A stretch of 64,000 bases of DNA. Origin: Neolewinella aurantiaca (GTDB lineage: Bacteria > Bacteroidota > Bacteroidia > Chitinophagales > Saprospiraceae). The stretch covers positions 62,001 through 126,000 of the forward strand of contig NZ_VOXD01000009.1 in NCBI RefSeq assembly GCF_008014675.1. The letters are read 5' to 3'. Below the pieces are notes generated by a model. It was not told where the DNA came from and did no database searches. It was given only the letters and a program-made list of their open reading frames with translations. A program made the position numbers and the translations under genes. Positions 35,682 through 46,200 of the stretch are shown here, one piece after another. Within the stretch, counting starts at the first letter, position 1; every line of letters begins with the position of its first letter.

Positions 35682-38570
35682 CTATAATCCATCCGTGATG
35701 TACGCGTACATTTCCTCTCCGACTGGCTCATCCATGCTGAAGCGGACTTTCACTACAGAGGCTCCGTTCAGTGTTGACTGTTCAAAAGATTCATCGATCG
35801 GAGTCATATCGCCCATGAAGTAGAAATCGTCTCCTTCGTCGTTGTGCTTTTTCACGAATAACGGAAGGCGCATTTTATCGTAGCGGATTGACTTAACATC
35901 CGGACTACTAAGTTTTCGTTTGGACTTAGACATCCACTTGAACTCAATTGGAGAGATGAAGCCGTCATCGTACTTGGTTGTGCCGGAAATATCATCTGCC
36001 TTGTGGTAATTCACGAAGATGGCGCAGTTGGTTTTGTCCTTGCTTACCATATAGCCTCCTACGTTTTGTGCCATAGGATTTTGCTGCCAGTTGAGGATAC
36101 GAAAAACGTCTTTCCTGGTGTATTTTTGGTGCCGGATAAAACCGTTCACATATAAATCTTCTCTGAAGATGCCCTTGTACTTCTTTATCGCATAATTTGT
36201 GTTGTCCACTAAAAACCGCCTGAACGTATCATTCTCAAGGCAGCCAACCAGCTGAGCGGTCATGGAGAGTTGGTCGCCCATCATCCTTATAAGATTGAGA
36301 CTGTACATATCTCCAATAGACTTCCGTTTCCCTTTGGTTTCTGTTGCGAACTGAAAATTCAAATTATTGACTAAAGAGTCAAGTAAAGTGGACGTAGCTC
36401 TAACCCCGTATTCATCATCAAGAACTTGGTCGAAAGCATCGACACTTACAGCGTGTCTCTCTAATAGGAGCTTGAGCAGCACACTTTCTTCAACTCTCCT
36501 TGCATTATTGATCTCATTTGCAAAAAACTTGAGCAACTTGATGCTCATAGCATCCATAACTCCGTCGCCCCATTTTTCAGCCTTTGCAACGTATTCAAAG
36601 TATGACTTCTCTTTCTTGACGAACAGGAATGGATCTCTGGATTGATTCTCTAAGAAATCTACCATCATCGGTATGCGCCCTAGCTTAAACTTTAAGAGAT
36701 CATAGTCTCTTTTCAAATCTTTAGCCAGCTGCATGTTCTTCGCATCGATCGATTGAAGAATAGCCTCTTTAGCAATCCGTTCGAAGTTAACGGTTGAGCA
36801 TCCCGGAATGAAGCGGCTTCCGGAAGTGATTAGTTTTCGAAGAACGTCCTTGTTGTATGAATAGTCACCATAGAGCGCAACGGGGACCAAGTAATTGTTT
36901 TGGTAATTACCAATAAAATCGATTACAGTGAGATAGTCTTTTTCATTGTGTTTCCGAAGCCCGCGTCCCATTTGCTGGACAAACACGATTGCCGATTGTG
37001 TAGGACGCAACATTACGATTTGGTTGACCTTAGGGATGTCTACTCCTTCGTTAAAGATATCCACCGTAAAGATGTAATCAAGTCGCTCTTGCTCGTTTTC
37101 GCTTTCCAATTTCTCAATCGCATCCAATCGGTTCTCCTCTGGGCTTTCTCCTGTCAAGGAGATCGTTCTCAATCCCTTTCGATTAAATTCTAAGGATAAG
37201 AAGTTGGCCTCTTCCTTACGGGAGCAGAAAACCAGTCCGCGGACATCCCCTGAATCACAACCATACAGGCGAGTTTTCTCAATAATCCTATTGACTCGTT
37301 CTTCAACCGTGAGGTAGTTAAACTCGGCGAAATCACCGATTGCTTCACCATCCACTGATATGTCAGCAACTCCGTAATAGTGAAATGGGCTAACCATTTC
37401 TTCCTCAAGCGCTTTATTGAGCCTTATTTCATAAGCTATGTTATGATCGAAGAGGCTAAAAATGTCGAGTCCATCTGTCCTTTCTGGCGTAGCCGTCATT
37501 CCCAGCATAAATTTTGGCTGAAAATGATTCAAGATTCGGCCATAAGACGCTGCTCCTGCCCGATGAGATTCGTCAATTACGATGTAATCGAAGTAGGTGG
37601 GGTCGAACAAATCGAGATGCTCCCTTTTCGAAATAGTCTGGACGGTCGCAAACAAGAAATCGCAATCAAGCTCTTTCAGGTTTCCGGAATACAGCCCCAT
37701 TTTAATATCATCGCCCAGTAGCTTTTCAAAAGTCTTCATGGCTGCTAAGGCAATATTTTTCCGATGAACGACAAATAGGAATTTCTTAGGCTTGAACTCT
37801 AAAACATCGAAAGCGGACAAGTAGGTTTTCCCTGTTCCTGTGGCAGAAATCAATAGTGCTTTTTTACATCCTTTTGCTCTTAGTTCTCGGAGATTCGACA
37901 AAGCTTCTTCCTGCATTTGGTTTGGCCGAATCTCCTTGAGAGCATTTTGTTCCTCCTGAGCTTCCTGGCTAGACCTCCTTAAGGAATCGATAACTCGCTG
38001 ATACCCTTCCAGAAATGCATCGGTAACAGAAGTCGCAGCACCAAAATCCTTATGATACTCCGCTAAAACAGATTTAACTATTTCACCTTCACTCGTCGCG
38101 GAAACTTTTAGGTTCCATTCTTTATTGACGCTAAGGGCAGCTTGCGTAAGGTTGCTGCTACCCACCAACAGCGTAAAAGCTTCACCTCTCCGAAACAAAT
38201 ACCCCTTGGAATGACTACGGTTGAGGACATCAATTTTTAGCTCTATATTACTAAACTGCCTGATTCGCCTGAGCGCTTCGGGATGAGTGAAATTCAAATA
38301 CTGAGAAGCTAGTATTTTCCCCTTCACTCCTCTACGCTCTAACTCTACGAATGTATTGATCAAAGCGGCAACCCCGCTGGTAGTTACAAAAGCGATTGAA
38401 AACCAAAACTCATCACATAACTCGAGCTCTCTCAGTATCGTAGTAAGTACTTTCTTCCCAGCCTTTTTGTCGTTTGTGACCAGTTCTGGCCTAAATTCTC
38501 GGGTAGAGGTTATTCTGTGGTCAATAAACCCAGTTCTGAAGCTTTCTGATAGTCTATCGAGAAAATCCAT
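35682..38570 (-). CDS. PLD nuclease-SF2 helicase-DUF3427 protein (defence-type)
   Basis: This is a 962-residue protein. Residues 40-190 are a phospholipase-D-type nuclease domain: HSKGYLF (His120, Lys122) and LLVGSSN (Asn140). Residues 215-570 are an SF2 DEAD/DEAH helicase: SATGTGKT (243-249, Walker A), IDESHRAG (DESH 333-336), GMTATPERTDG (motif III) and QMGRGLRKH (motif VI). The last 350 residues match the DUF3427 type of C-terminus (FIRHQKYTRKDVFRILNW, VGGYMVSKDKTNCAIFVNYHK, FEWMSKSKR-like). Such proteins resemble restriction-enzyme motor subunits and are common in defence islands. The ATG overlaps the Nudix stop by one base (TAATG), so the two are translationally coupled. The region is visibly more AT-rich than the flanking genes. 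Confidence 0.9.
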   Translation of the reverse strand: MDFLDRLSESFRTGFIDHRITSTREFRPELVTNDKKAGKKVLTTILRELELCDEFWFSIAFVTTSGVAALINTFVELERRGVKGKILASQYLNFTHPEALRRIRQFSNIELKIDVLNRSHSKGYLFRRGEAFTLLVGSSNLTQAALSVNKEWNLKVSATSEGEIVKSVLAEYHKDFGAATSVTDAFLEGYQRVIDSLRRSSQEAQEEQNALKEIRPNQMQEEALSNLRELRAKGCKKALLISATGTGKTYLSAFDVLEFKPKKFLFVVHRKNIALAAMKTFEKLLGDDIKMGLYSGNLKELDCDFLFATVQTISKREHLDLFDPTYFDYIVIDESHRAGAASYGRILNHFQPKFMLGMTATPERTDGLDIFSLFDHNIAYEIRLNKALEEEMVSPFHYYGVADISVDGEAIGDFAEFNYLTVEERVNRIIEKTRLYGCDSGDVRGLVFCSRKEEANFLSLEFNRKGLRTISLTGESPEENRLDAIEKLESENEQERLDYIFTVDIFNEGVDIPKVNQIVMLRPTQSAIVFVQQMGRGLRKHNEKDYLTVIDFIGNYQNNYLVPVALYGDYSYNKDVLRKLITSGSRFIPGCSTVNFERIAKEAILQSIDAKNMQLAKDLKRDYDLLKFKLGRIPMMVDFLENQSRDPFLFVKKEKSYFEYVAKAEKWGDGVMDAMSIKLLKFFANEINNARRVEESVLLKLLLERHAVSVDAFDQVLDDEYGVRATSTLLDSLVNNLNFQFATETKGKRKSIGDMYSLNLIRMMGDQLSMTAQLVGCLENDTFRRFLVDNTNYAIKKYKGIFREDLYVNGFIRHQKYTRKDVFRILNWQQNPMAQNVGGYMVSKDKTNCAIFVNYHKADDISGTTKYDDGFISPIEFKWMSKSKRKLSSPDVKSIRYDKMRLPLFVKKHNDEGDDFYFMGDMTPIDESFEQSTLNGASVVKVRFSMDEPVGEEMYAYITDGL

Positions 38571-38977
38571 TATGCCTTTTCTTCCATCAGTTTATCGACA
38601 ATAGGTACGTCTGCCGCAGCCCAGTCAAGTTGTTTGAACTCTTCGATTTCTAGCCACTTTGCATCCACGTGCTCGTGTAAAACGAGGCTCCTATCCGTTG
38701 CAATACATAAATAGCTGTGCATCAAAATTGTAAAATCAGGATAAGAATGCCTGACGGTAAGGTACTCACTTCCGACGATTATACTCATCGACAGTTCCTC
38801 CTTAATCTCACGTTCTAGTGCTTCTTTTTGGGTCTCGTTCGCCTCAACCTTACCACCCGGAAATTCATATTTCAGGGAGGTATACGCGTATTTACTGGGC
38901 GCTCTCTGCACACATAAAACATGTTCACCATCAAAAATTATAGCAGCGACAACTTCTATCTCTTTCATCGCTGACAT
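38570..38977 (-). CDS. Nudix hydrolase ((deoxy)nucleoside triphosphate pyrophosphohydrolase type)
   Basis: This is a 135-residue protein. The Nudix box reads GGKVEANETQKEALEREI followed by KEEL (GX5EX7REUXEE); the Gly that usually follows two residues on is Ser. The start is 38977 (MSAMKEIEVVAAII) or the ATG three codons later. The N-terminal VVAAIIFDGEHVLCVQRA and YEFPGGKV pattern is that of MutT-like CTP/8-oxo-dGTP pyrophosphohydrolases. It precedes the DUF3427 helicase with a one-base stop/start overlap; Nudix domains are also found fused to helicases of this type, so the two likely act together, perhaps by changing or sensing a nucleotide pool during infection. That role is inference. Confidence 0.9.
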   Translation of the reverse strand: MSAMKEIEVVAAIIFDGEHVLCVQRAPSKYAYTSLKYEFPGGKVEANETQKEALEREIKEELSMSIIVGSEYLTVRHSYPDFTILMHSYLCIATDRSLVLHEHVDAKWLEIEEFKQLDWAAADVPIVDKLMEEKA

Positions 38978-39060
38978 TATACAACAATCTAACCGAAACC
39001 ATCAACACTGAGCTACACAATCCAAAGCAATCAGTTTTTCTAATAAGAAAAGACAACTAA

Positions 39061-39831
39061 TCACCCCAAAAACACCTCTTTCAAGTGAAACTCCAAAAAC
39101 TCCTTTTTGGATCGATACTTAGTGGGAAGTTCGATTGTCTTATTTTCTAGATGCGAGAAATACTGCTGGTAGTACGGCTTACTCGCTCTCTGCCTTAGAG
39201 CATCCGATACGATTACGGAGTAATCCGTCTTTAAACCGATCAAGCCACGATCAAACGCTCGATCGTACAGCGCGGAGAGGCAGATTCCGTTCTCTGGATT
39301 CAACCGTTCAGCTTCGCTTTTAGACCACGGGAGAATATGACTTGCGACCAGCAGTTCGGCAACATCAATTCCTGAGATGGCACATTTGCCCGAATAATTG
39401 GCCATCACTATATCCCTGAAGACATACTGATTCACCCGCGTTTTCACTAACTTTTCCTTCGTTGCTCCCACAAGGCCTTCCGTCTCGTAGCGCAAGGAAG
39501 GGAACCTATCCTCTATCGATTTATGATCTTTCTCTGCTAGCAATTTTTCACTCTCAAAAAGGAAGGTATCTCTGTCTTTGGCGAACTCCTCCCAGATGGG
39601 TTCAACTTGTTTTCTGCCACCGGATAATCCGTGCACGCCCCGTTCTTGATGGTAAGGATCAACATTAGCGAAGTTCCCAAGGCGCATTGCAATTGCCCCA
39701 GGTGTTCTCCCTAAAAGCGTTGCCAATCGAATCACCTCCGGTGTCCTCTGGTCCATTTTGCCGAATGGCAACTTTAGGTAGAGGTTCAGCGCAAGTACCA
39801 ACTCGTCTTTCGTCCATTTCCTCCCGGCCAT
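39061..39831 (-). CDS. HNH endonuclease with N-terminal DNA-binding-like domain
   Basis: This is a 256-residue protein. Residues 1-55 (GRKWTKDELVLALNLYLKLPFG and LLGRTPGAIAMRLGNFANVDP) look like the SANT/Myb-like N-terminal module seen in many stand-alone HNH proteins. Residues 130-200 form the nuclease: GKCAISGIDVAELLVASHILPWS (Cys150, His165) and NPENGICLSALYDRAFDRGLI (Asn181 and the Asp/His-like last position), the HNH_2-type arrangement. It is a likely restriction-type endonuclease. It lies 83 bp upstream of the Nudix gene on the same strand in the AT-richer block, which supports a shared defence cassette; no methyltransferase is present in the block. Confidence 0.9.
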   Translation of the reverse strand: MAGRKWTKDELVLALNLYLKLPFGKMDQRTPEVIRLATLLGRTPGAIAMRLGNFANVDPYHQERGVHGLSGGRKQVEPIWEEFAKDRDTFLFESEKLLAEKDHKSIEDRFPSLRYETEGLVGATKEKLVKTRVNQYVFRDIVMANYSGKCAISGIDVAELLVASHILPWSKSEAERLNPENGICLSALYDRAFDRGLIGLKTDYSVIVSDALRQRASKPYYQQYFSHLENKTIELPTKYRSKKEFLEFHLKEVFLG

Positions 39832-39896
39832 TTCCTTGTGGTTTAGGTAGAATCAAAGGTAATTATTCAGAGAGCAATCTCATTTTCTAGCATACC

Positions 39897-40259
39897 CTAG
39901 AAAAATTCCTGTACGACACTTCGCCTCTCATAGCATTCAGGGAAAGTCCTTAGAGGACTGACGTCCCTTCCCCAAAGAGACTTCTCGAAGAAAAAGTAAC
40001 CTGCATACTCGGAGGGCCAAATAACGAACGGAGCACTACCCTCATTCAAAACTGAAACAACATCAAAGTTTGTTTCCAGCCATGAGGTAAAAGTAGTGTA
40101 ATCTACTTGACTTAAGTAGTGCGTACAAACCCAGCGTTGGCCTCCAGCAAAATCAATCAAGCCGTAAACATCTACATCCTCGTCTCCAAACATGGTTCCG
40201 TGAAAAACGATAAATTTCACCTTCTCACGCTCAAAAACAATGGTTTGGGGAGGGTCCAC
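39897..40259 (-). CDS. Hypothetical protein in the putative defence block
   Basis: This is a 120-residue protein with a GTG start at 40259; I recognise no domain. The open frame continues upstream for about 14 more codons (WELGGRITIQYRSSW) to a stop inside the 3' end of the giant HYR gene, without an ATG, so the real start is uncertain and the gene could be a truncated 3' fragment. The body (VKFIVFHGTMFGDEDVDVYGLIDFAGG, then WLETNFDVVSVLNEGSAPFVIWPSEYAGYFFFE) looks like a folded alpha/beta protein without signal peptide. Composition is AT-richer, like the three genes that follow it on the same strand. Confidence 0.5.
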   Translation of the reverse strand: MDPPQTIVFEREKVKFIVFHGTMFGDEDVDVYGLIDFAGGQRWVCTHYLSQVDYTTFTSWLETNFDVVSVLNEGSAPFVIWPSEYAGYFFFEKSLWGRDVSPLRTFPECYERRSVVQEFF

Positions 40260-40294
40260 CCAACTGCTCCGGTACTGTATGGTAATTCTCCCCC

Positions 40295-43200
40295 CTAATT
40301 CCCATCCCAGAAGAATTCCCCACTACCAACGTTCTGCAGTTCCAATTCGACCAGTTTGGGAACGGAAGGAACCAGAGCACCGTCTCCGTAGTCTTCGAAG
40401 AACTGGTACTCGAAGATGATCGTGCCGGAGCGCAAACCGGAGGTATTAACCATCAGGACTTGCTCGTCGGCCTGCATGAGGTTAGCGTCCGTGATACGGG
40501 TGGTACCCGGCGATACAATGCGCCACTGGTGAATGGCAATGATTGTACCCATACCGCCGGGGACCGGCAAACCGTCAATCTTCACCGAGGTGCCTGGCCT
40601 GTTACACTGTACGGCATCGGCCGCATTGCTGGTACCAGGCGTACGAGGCTCCAGGAGAATCTGACTGAGGGTGAAACAACCCGTAGCCGGATCTTCGATC
40701 CGGACGATCACCACTTCTCCGCGGATGGAAGGGTCATAGTCTTCGGCGGGGATGGCCCCGGTTTCCGCAGCAGCATCTTCCATACTAAGGTAGAAGCTCA
40801 CGATGAAAGGATCGGAATCAGGGTCCAGCATACCGTCAAGGTCGATGTTACTGAGGTTGGAGACGGCCATATTGTCGAAGGCGTCGAAGAGGTTAACCGT
40901 TCCGGTACCGGTGGGCCGCTCGTTGACGGCCAGCATCACCGTGTTTTGTGCCGGAGGAGGTGTTGGACTTACCGTCGTACTCGTAAACCGGCAGTTCGCA
41001 CTGTTACCACTTGCGTCGGTAACGGTCAGGATTACTTCAGTGACGGTATTGAGGTCACTAATGATGGAATCCGGGCTTGGTGATTGCACGACGGTCAGCA
41101 GGTTCATCGCACAGTTGTCGTCCAGCAGGGCCAGAGAACGGTAATCGGGGAGTACAAACTGACAGTCTGTTCCCAAGTCTATTTCCTGGCTGGGCGGACA
41201 TACGATTTCAGGATCGTCATCATCGTCCAGGGTAACGACGAAGCTACAGCTGGTCGTCTGTCCGTTACCATCGTCAACCGTCAGGGTAACGGTCTCGGTA
41301 TCGTTGAAGCCACTCAGTAGTGTTCCCGGGGGATTCACCTGAGTGGTGATGAGTGCGGCCTGTCCGGTACAGTTGTCGCTCACTGCAGCGTTGGTATAAT
41401 CCGGTAAGGCAGCTTCACAGCTGCCGTCGGTGAAGATAACCTGATCGGTCGGACAGGTAATCATCGGGCTGATGGTGTCCTGCAACGTTACCGTTGCGGT
41501 ACAACTAACGCTGTTTCCGTTGGTATCGTCCAACGTGTAGGTGACAACGATCTCCGTATCATCATTACTGAATACCGTACCTGGCACCGGCGTTTGCGCC
41601 ACCTCCATGTCCACAAAGGCTTCACAATTATCGGTTCCCATCAGGTTCGGGCGGAAGTCGGGCAATGCGATGTTACAATCTTCGTCGACGAATATGGTTT
41701 CGTCCGGCGGGCAAACCGTTATTACAGGCGGGGTATCGTCCACCAGAATCACTTCAAACGAGCAACTGATCACGTTGGGCGGCATCGCATCGTCGGTAGC
41801 CGTGATGGTCACCACGCGGATGGTACTGTCGCCAGTGATCGTCTCCGTGTTTTCCAGCGGATCCTGCGTCAGGGTAATCACTCCCATATCACACTGCGTC
41901 GCTGCGTCAGTGAGGCTGCGGTAATCAGGGATCACCGCGCTACAGGCCGCATCGGTCATCAGTACCTGACGGCCCGGACAGATGATCGTAGGGATGATCG
42001 TATCCTGCAACTCTACGGTAAACATACAGCTGGTGGTATTGCCGTTGCCGTCATCGGCGGTGAGCGTAACCAGGATTTCGGTTTCGTCGCCCATCACCAT
42101 TGTGTCGACGGGTGGTGATTGGGTTACCACAATGCTGCTACTGGCCGTACAGTTATCGGTTACGGTTGCCTGATCGGTATAATCTCCAAGCGGGACGGCA
42201 CACGAACCATCCACACTGATAGTATCGCGTAGCGGGCAAATGATCATTGGCGAAACAGTGTCCTGTACCGTGACCACGAAGTCGCAACTCACGCTGTTTC
42301 CGCTGCGGTCGGTTGCTTCAATCGTTACGGTTTGCATTGTCTCGTCGCCGTTCAGCGGCAGGCCGGCGGCTGGCGTTTGTACGTAGGTCAGATCGGAGGT
42401 GCCGTCGTCGCAATTGTCCATCCCGACGGCAAGGCCACGGAAGTCATCCAGAACCACGTCACATCCTTCATCGGCAAACTGCGTCTGGGCGGGCGGACAA
42501 AGGATCGTCGGATCGATCTCATCAATCAACTCCACCTGAAAATCACAGCTGCTGAAATTGCCGCTGGAGTCGGTTGCGGTAATAGTGATGGTCACTTCCT
42601 GGTCGTAGCCAGTCACCATCGTCGGGCCTGCCTGCGCCAGGTCGATGCCGTTGCCGTTCGGGTCACCAAGAACTGAACAGTTATCGGTGGCGGCAACCAG
42701 CGCACGGTAATCGGGAACGGGCGCAGAACAGTTTACGTCGGCCGTAACCTGCTGTGTCGGCGGGCACACTACCTGCGGTATCGTGTTGTCGCGCACGAAG
42801 AAGGTAAACTGGCAATCGGTCGTATTGCCGTTGCCGTCATCGGCCGTCAGGGTTACCACTACGTTTTGAACACCCGTGAAGTCCGTTCCGGCTGCCGGCA
42901 GCTGAGTTACGGTGATATTAGCCGCACCGGAAGTCAGTAGGTTGGAGTTACAGTTGTCGTCCGTTACAGCCAGACCGGTGTAGTCAGCGATGGAGGTCAT
43001 ACAGTCAGCATCTGTAAACTGGGTCTGGGTTGGCGGACAGACGATGGTGGGCGGAACGTTGTCGTCTACGGTAATTTCCAGCGTACAGTTGGAGGTATTG
43101 CCGTTGCCATCATCGGCCGTCAGGGTAATGACTTGTGTAGTTCCTTCGCCGCTGAAAACGGTTCCGGGAGCGATGTCCTGGGTCATTACGATGTTACCAC

Positions 43201-46200
43201 TCGTTGTACAATTATCCGACTTCACCGCCTGGGGGCGGTAGTCCGGTAGGGTTACCTCGCAGTTTCCATCGGTCAGCAGCACTTCGTTCGCCGGGCAGGT
43301 GAGCATCGGGCTGATGGTATCCTGCAGGGTGACCATCACGCTACAATCGCTGGTGTTGCCGTTACCATCGTCGGCGGTTAGCGTAACCGTTATCTGCGTA
43401 TCGTCGCTGCTGTATACGGTAGTAGCCAGCGGAGCCTGGGTTATCGTGATTCTGCTTCCTCCGTTCACGTCGGCACAGTTGTCGGTCGCCGTGGTTACGG
43501 CAACGAGATCCGGTAAGGAGGCTTCACAGTTTGCATCTACATAAATGGTCGAGTCGGCCGGGCAGGTGATGACCGGTGGGATTACGTCGTCGAGTAGAAC
43601 GACAAAGTCACAGCTTGTGGTGTTTCCGTTGCCATCGTCGGCCGTCAGGGTTACCGTGAAGCTACCACCTTCGTTCTGTGCGGCAAAGACGGTTCCGGCT
43701 ACGGGGTCCTGGGTTACTGTAATGGCCGCCGGATCGGTACAATTGTCGTCGGTAACGGCCTCAGGGGTGTAGTCGGGCACGGTAAATTCACAATCGGCGG
43801 TCAGATTTTCCACCTTATCGGCCGGACAAACGATGCTCGGCGAAATCGTGTCTTGCAGCGTAAGGTTAAATATGCAGGTGGTTGTGTTGCCACTCAGGTC
43901 TTCCACCGTCAGGGTGATATCCTGGCTGAAAGCCTGGCCGCTGATCACGGTTCCCGCGGGCGGAGACTGCGTCACCTCCAGGTCTGCCGGATCGGTGCAG
44001 TTATCAGCGATAATTGCACGGCTGGTGTAATCTTCGAGGGCGAAGTCACAGCCGGCATCCGGGTTAGCTACTGTGTCAGCCGGGCAGGTAATCGTCGGGC
44101 TGATGGTATCGGTCAGCGTCAGCTCAAAGTCGCAGCTTACGGTGTTGCCGTTGCCGTCGTCGGCTGTCAGCGTGATGGTGAGCCCCCCGCCCCCCAGAGG
44201 GGGAGTAAGAACGGAGCCGGGCGGTGGCGTTTGGGTATACACGATCTGATTTCCTGTTGCCGACGTTGAGGTCGTTCCGGTGGGACGGCAATTATCCTGC
44301 GCGGTCGCAGGTCCAATGTCCCAGTAATCGGGCACGGTATAATCACAAGCTGCGGTAAGTACGCCGAGGGTATCGTTCTGGCAAACCGGAATGGTTGGTG
44401 GCGTGCGGTCAAAGAGGGTTACTTCAAAGGAACAGGACACCGAATTTCCGCTACCGTCGGTAGCGGTCAGGGTAATGGTTTCGGTGGCGAGGTGTCCGCT
44501 GATGGTGGTTCCCGGCAGCGGCATTTGGGTTATCGTGATGTTGCTTTGCTCACAAGCGCTACTCGCGGTCGCCTCTCCGGTATAATCAGGTATGCTTTGC
44601 TGGCAGTTACCGTCGGCGGTCAGTTCCTGATCGGCCGGGCAGGTGATCATCGGGTCGGTGCTGTCTTCCAGCGTAACCATCATTGTGCAACTGTCCTGAT
44701 TGCCGGATTCATCGGTAGCGATGAGCGTGACTTCCAGGGTCAGCCCATCCCCGCTGAGCGGGGTTCCGGCAAGGGGCCGCTGGGTCATAACGACGATATC
44801 TCCGGGTTCCGAGCAATTATCTGCCAGACCTGCATTGGGGCGGTAATCGGGTAGTAATATCTGGCAGTTGCCGTCTACGCTGATTACGTCATCAGCCGGA
44901 CAGGTAATCATCGGCGGGATGGTATCGATCAGCTGAACGTCGAAGTCACAGTTGGCAGCATTGCCGCTGGCGTCGGTTGCAGTGAGGGTGATGGTAATCA
45001 GGCTTGCCTCATCGCTCACCATCGTTCCGGGAGCCGGGCTTTGGGTCACAGTTACGGCCCCGGAGCCTTCGCAGTTATCGGCTACTTCCGGTAAGGAGGT
45101 GTAGTCCGGGATAAGGGCGGCGCAGGCAGCATCGACCACCAATGTTGTATCAGCAGGGCATGCAATTGTTGGCGCCGTAACGTCCTCCAGTTCAACGGTA
45201 ATCATGCACTGGGTCGAGTTTCCGGAAGGGTCCGTGGCGATGATGGTGACGACCTGTTCTGCGCCAAGACCGGAGATCGTTGCTCCCGGAACCGGGCTTT
45301 GCACCAGCGTCAGCGCCCCTGCCTGAACGCTCAGCGGACCACAGTTATCAGTCACGGTAATACTATCGCGGTAATCGGCAATAGTGACCATACAGGCCGG
45401 GTCGGCGGCGATCACACTTAACGGCGGACAAGTCAACGCCGGCGGCGTATTGTCGCTCACGGTAACCATAAACGTACAGTCAGTGGTGTTGCCGTTTCCG
45501 TCGTCGGCCGTCAGAGTGACGGTTTCGGTGCTCAGTCCGTTTAGGGGACTGCCTGGCGCATTACTTTGCGAGAGCGCAGGTGCAGGGGAACAGTTATCGG
45601 CAGTGGACGCAAGCCCCGTGTAATCCGGGAGGGTGGTTGTACAGTTCCCGTCTACAAATATTTCCTGTGCCGGGGGACAGGTGATCGTGGGCGCGGTATT
45701 GTCCTGCAGCACGAGTAAGAACGAGCAGTCGGTCGTATTCCCGTTTCCGTCATCAGCCGTCAGGGTGATCGTCGTGGAAGTATTGTCTCCACTTAAGGTT
45801 GTTCCCGCAGCAAGAACCTGAGTAACCACAATAGCTTCCGGCACAGTACAGTTGTCGCTTACCGTTGCCGAACGGTAATCCGGCACCATTGCATTACAGG
45901 CATCATCAACAAATATTTCCTGGTTTGCCGGGCAGGTAATGGTCGGGGCTGTGTTGTCCTCCAGTATGATCGTTGTCAGGCACTGAGCGGTATTCCCGTT
46001 GCGGTCATCAGCCGTCAGGGTAACGACGATCTCCGTCCCGTCGCCGGTGAAGGTTTGTCCTATCCCGATGTTCTGGGTCACGATAATCATGTCGGTAGTA
46101 GTGCAATTGTCAGCGACCGCGGCCTGCGCTGCCAGGTCCTCTAAGTCGTAGCTACAGTCTGCGTCCAGGTCGATGGTTTTATCGGCGGGGCAACTGATCG

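Noticed and set aside
35676-40294. Attachment-site repeats bounding the AT-rich block
   Set aside because: G/C runs (GAGGGGGGC and CCCCCC) lie at both edges but there is no true direct repeat, integrase or tRNA gene.
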